Shown here: in pieces, positions 63,615 through 64,000 of the stretch
How positions within the stretch are numbered: position 1 is the stretch's first letter
Layout: every line of letters starts with the position of its first letter
Assembly: GCA_965243165.1 (NCBI GenBank)
Contig: OZ251535.1
Coordinates: forward strand, 310,001-374,000
Reading direction: 5' to 3'
From: CATQHD01 sp965243165
GTDB lineage: Bacteria; Actinomycetota; Acidimicrobiia; Spongiisociales; Spongiisociaceae
DNA: 64,000 nucleotides
Translations under genes and position numbers: made by a program
Notes under the pieces: model-generated
What the model was told of the DNA's origin: nothing
Database searches by the model: none
The model's input: only the letters and a program-made list of their open reading frames with translations

Positions 63615-64000
63615 ATGACGGCTTTGATCCAGAACACCCTGCCGATCGAGCAGGTGCAGGCAGAAGTGATCGAAGGCGATGCAGCCGAGGTGCTCTGGAC
63701 GCTCCCCGCCGGTTCCGTGCACCTGATCGTTACCTCGCCGCCCTACGCCGACCAGCGCCGTTCGACCTACGGCGGCGTCCATCCCGATGACTACGTCGAG
63801 TGGTTCATGCCGATCGCGGCCGGGCTGAAGCATGTGCTGGCGCCGGAGGGGACTTTCATCCTCAACATCAAGGAAAAGGCGGTGAAAGGGGAGCGCCACA
63901 CCTATGTGCTCGAGCTCATACAGGAGATGCGCCGAGCCGGTTGGCTGTGGACCGAGGAGTTCATCTGGCACAAGAAGAACTGTTATCCGGGCAAGTGGCC
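63615..64000 (+). CDS. Site-specific DNA methyltransferase, 3'-truncated by window edge
   Basis: 128 codons visible and still open at 64000. Motif IV TSPPY at residues 40-44 (VHLIVTSPPYADQRR), the SPPY form usual for N4-cytosine or beta-class N6-adenine enzymes, then YGGVHPDDYVEWF and EEFIWHKKNCYPGKW, typical of this group. SD AGGAGGAGG upstream. It may belong to a second restriction-modification or defence locus lying to the right. Confidence 0.85.
   Translation, partial: MTALIQNTLPIEQVQAEVIEGDAAEVLWTLPAGSVHLIVTSPPYADQRRSTYGGVHPDDYVEWFMPIAAGLKHVLAPEGTFILNIKEKAVKGERHTYVLELIQEMRRAGWLWTEEFIWHKKNCYPGKW

Overview
The window is high-GC DNA with densely packed genes, many start/stop overlaps (ATGA, TGATG, GTGA) and frequent GTG/TTG starts. 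Together with an Rv2578c-type radical SAM protein, a stand-alone Pgi next to Zwf, Tat/lipoprotein solute-binding proteins and S-layer-homology (SLH) anchored giant proteins, this points to an actinobacterium, most likely an uncultured Acidimicrobiia-like lineage. That placement is an inference; no rRNA or other marker is present.

Layout. 1-7153: cupin fragment, phosphoribosyltransferase with an XRE/ImmA-IrrE protein, MscS channel plus universal stress protein, a tRNA-CAU, an EamA transporter and a glutaryl-CoA-type dehydrogenase. 7330-9290: an AT-rich island with a D12-class adenine methylase and a frameshifted EcoRI-family endonuclease, next to an orphan excisionase-like antitoxin. 10136-20898: TrpB2, radical SAM protein, pgi-zwf, and a MacB-like lipoprotein/adaptor/ATPase/permease operon. 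21992-28545 and 35192-40378: two giant Calx-beta/SLH surface proteins on the minus strand, flanking a tRNA-Val and a carbohydrate-type ABC importer operon with a Gfo/Idh oxidoreductase and an MBL hydrolase. 40746-55414: M81 peptidase, acyl-CoA synthetase, ferredoxin, GMC oxidoreductase pair, XRE-cupin regulator, FAD oxidoreductase, class III CoA-transferase, enoyl-CoA hydratase and a BMP-type nucleoside-like ABC importer, which read as one uptake-and-CoA-catabolism locus of unknown substrate. 56053-64000: alpha/beta hydrolase, MFS, amidohydrolase, VOC, LLM flavin enzyme, Nnr repair enzyme, and the start of a second DNA methyltransferase.

Two observations stand out. First, both giant surface-protein genes have a long poly-G tract exactly between a TTGACA -35 box and a -10-like box (G14 giving a 17-bp spacer; G19 giving a 23-bp spacer), and one also has a G10 tract between its best start codon and its signal peptide. 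This is the architecture of slipped-strand phase variation. Second, the long intergenic gaps are filled by several dispersed repeat families. One, with five copies, keeps an ordered set of hairpins in which a G-U pair indicates the transcribed strand; it is often flanked by roughly 120-bp modules with terminal inverted repeats that abut stop codons. A second family (three copies) keeps a GC stem while its loop changes length.
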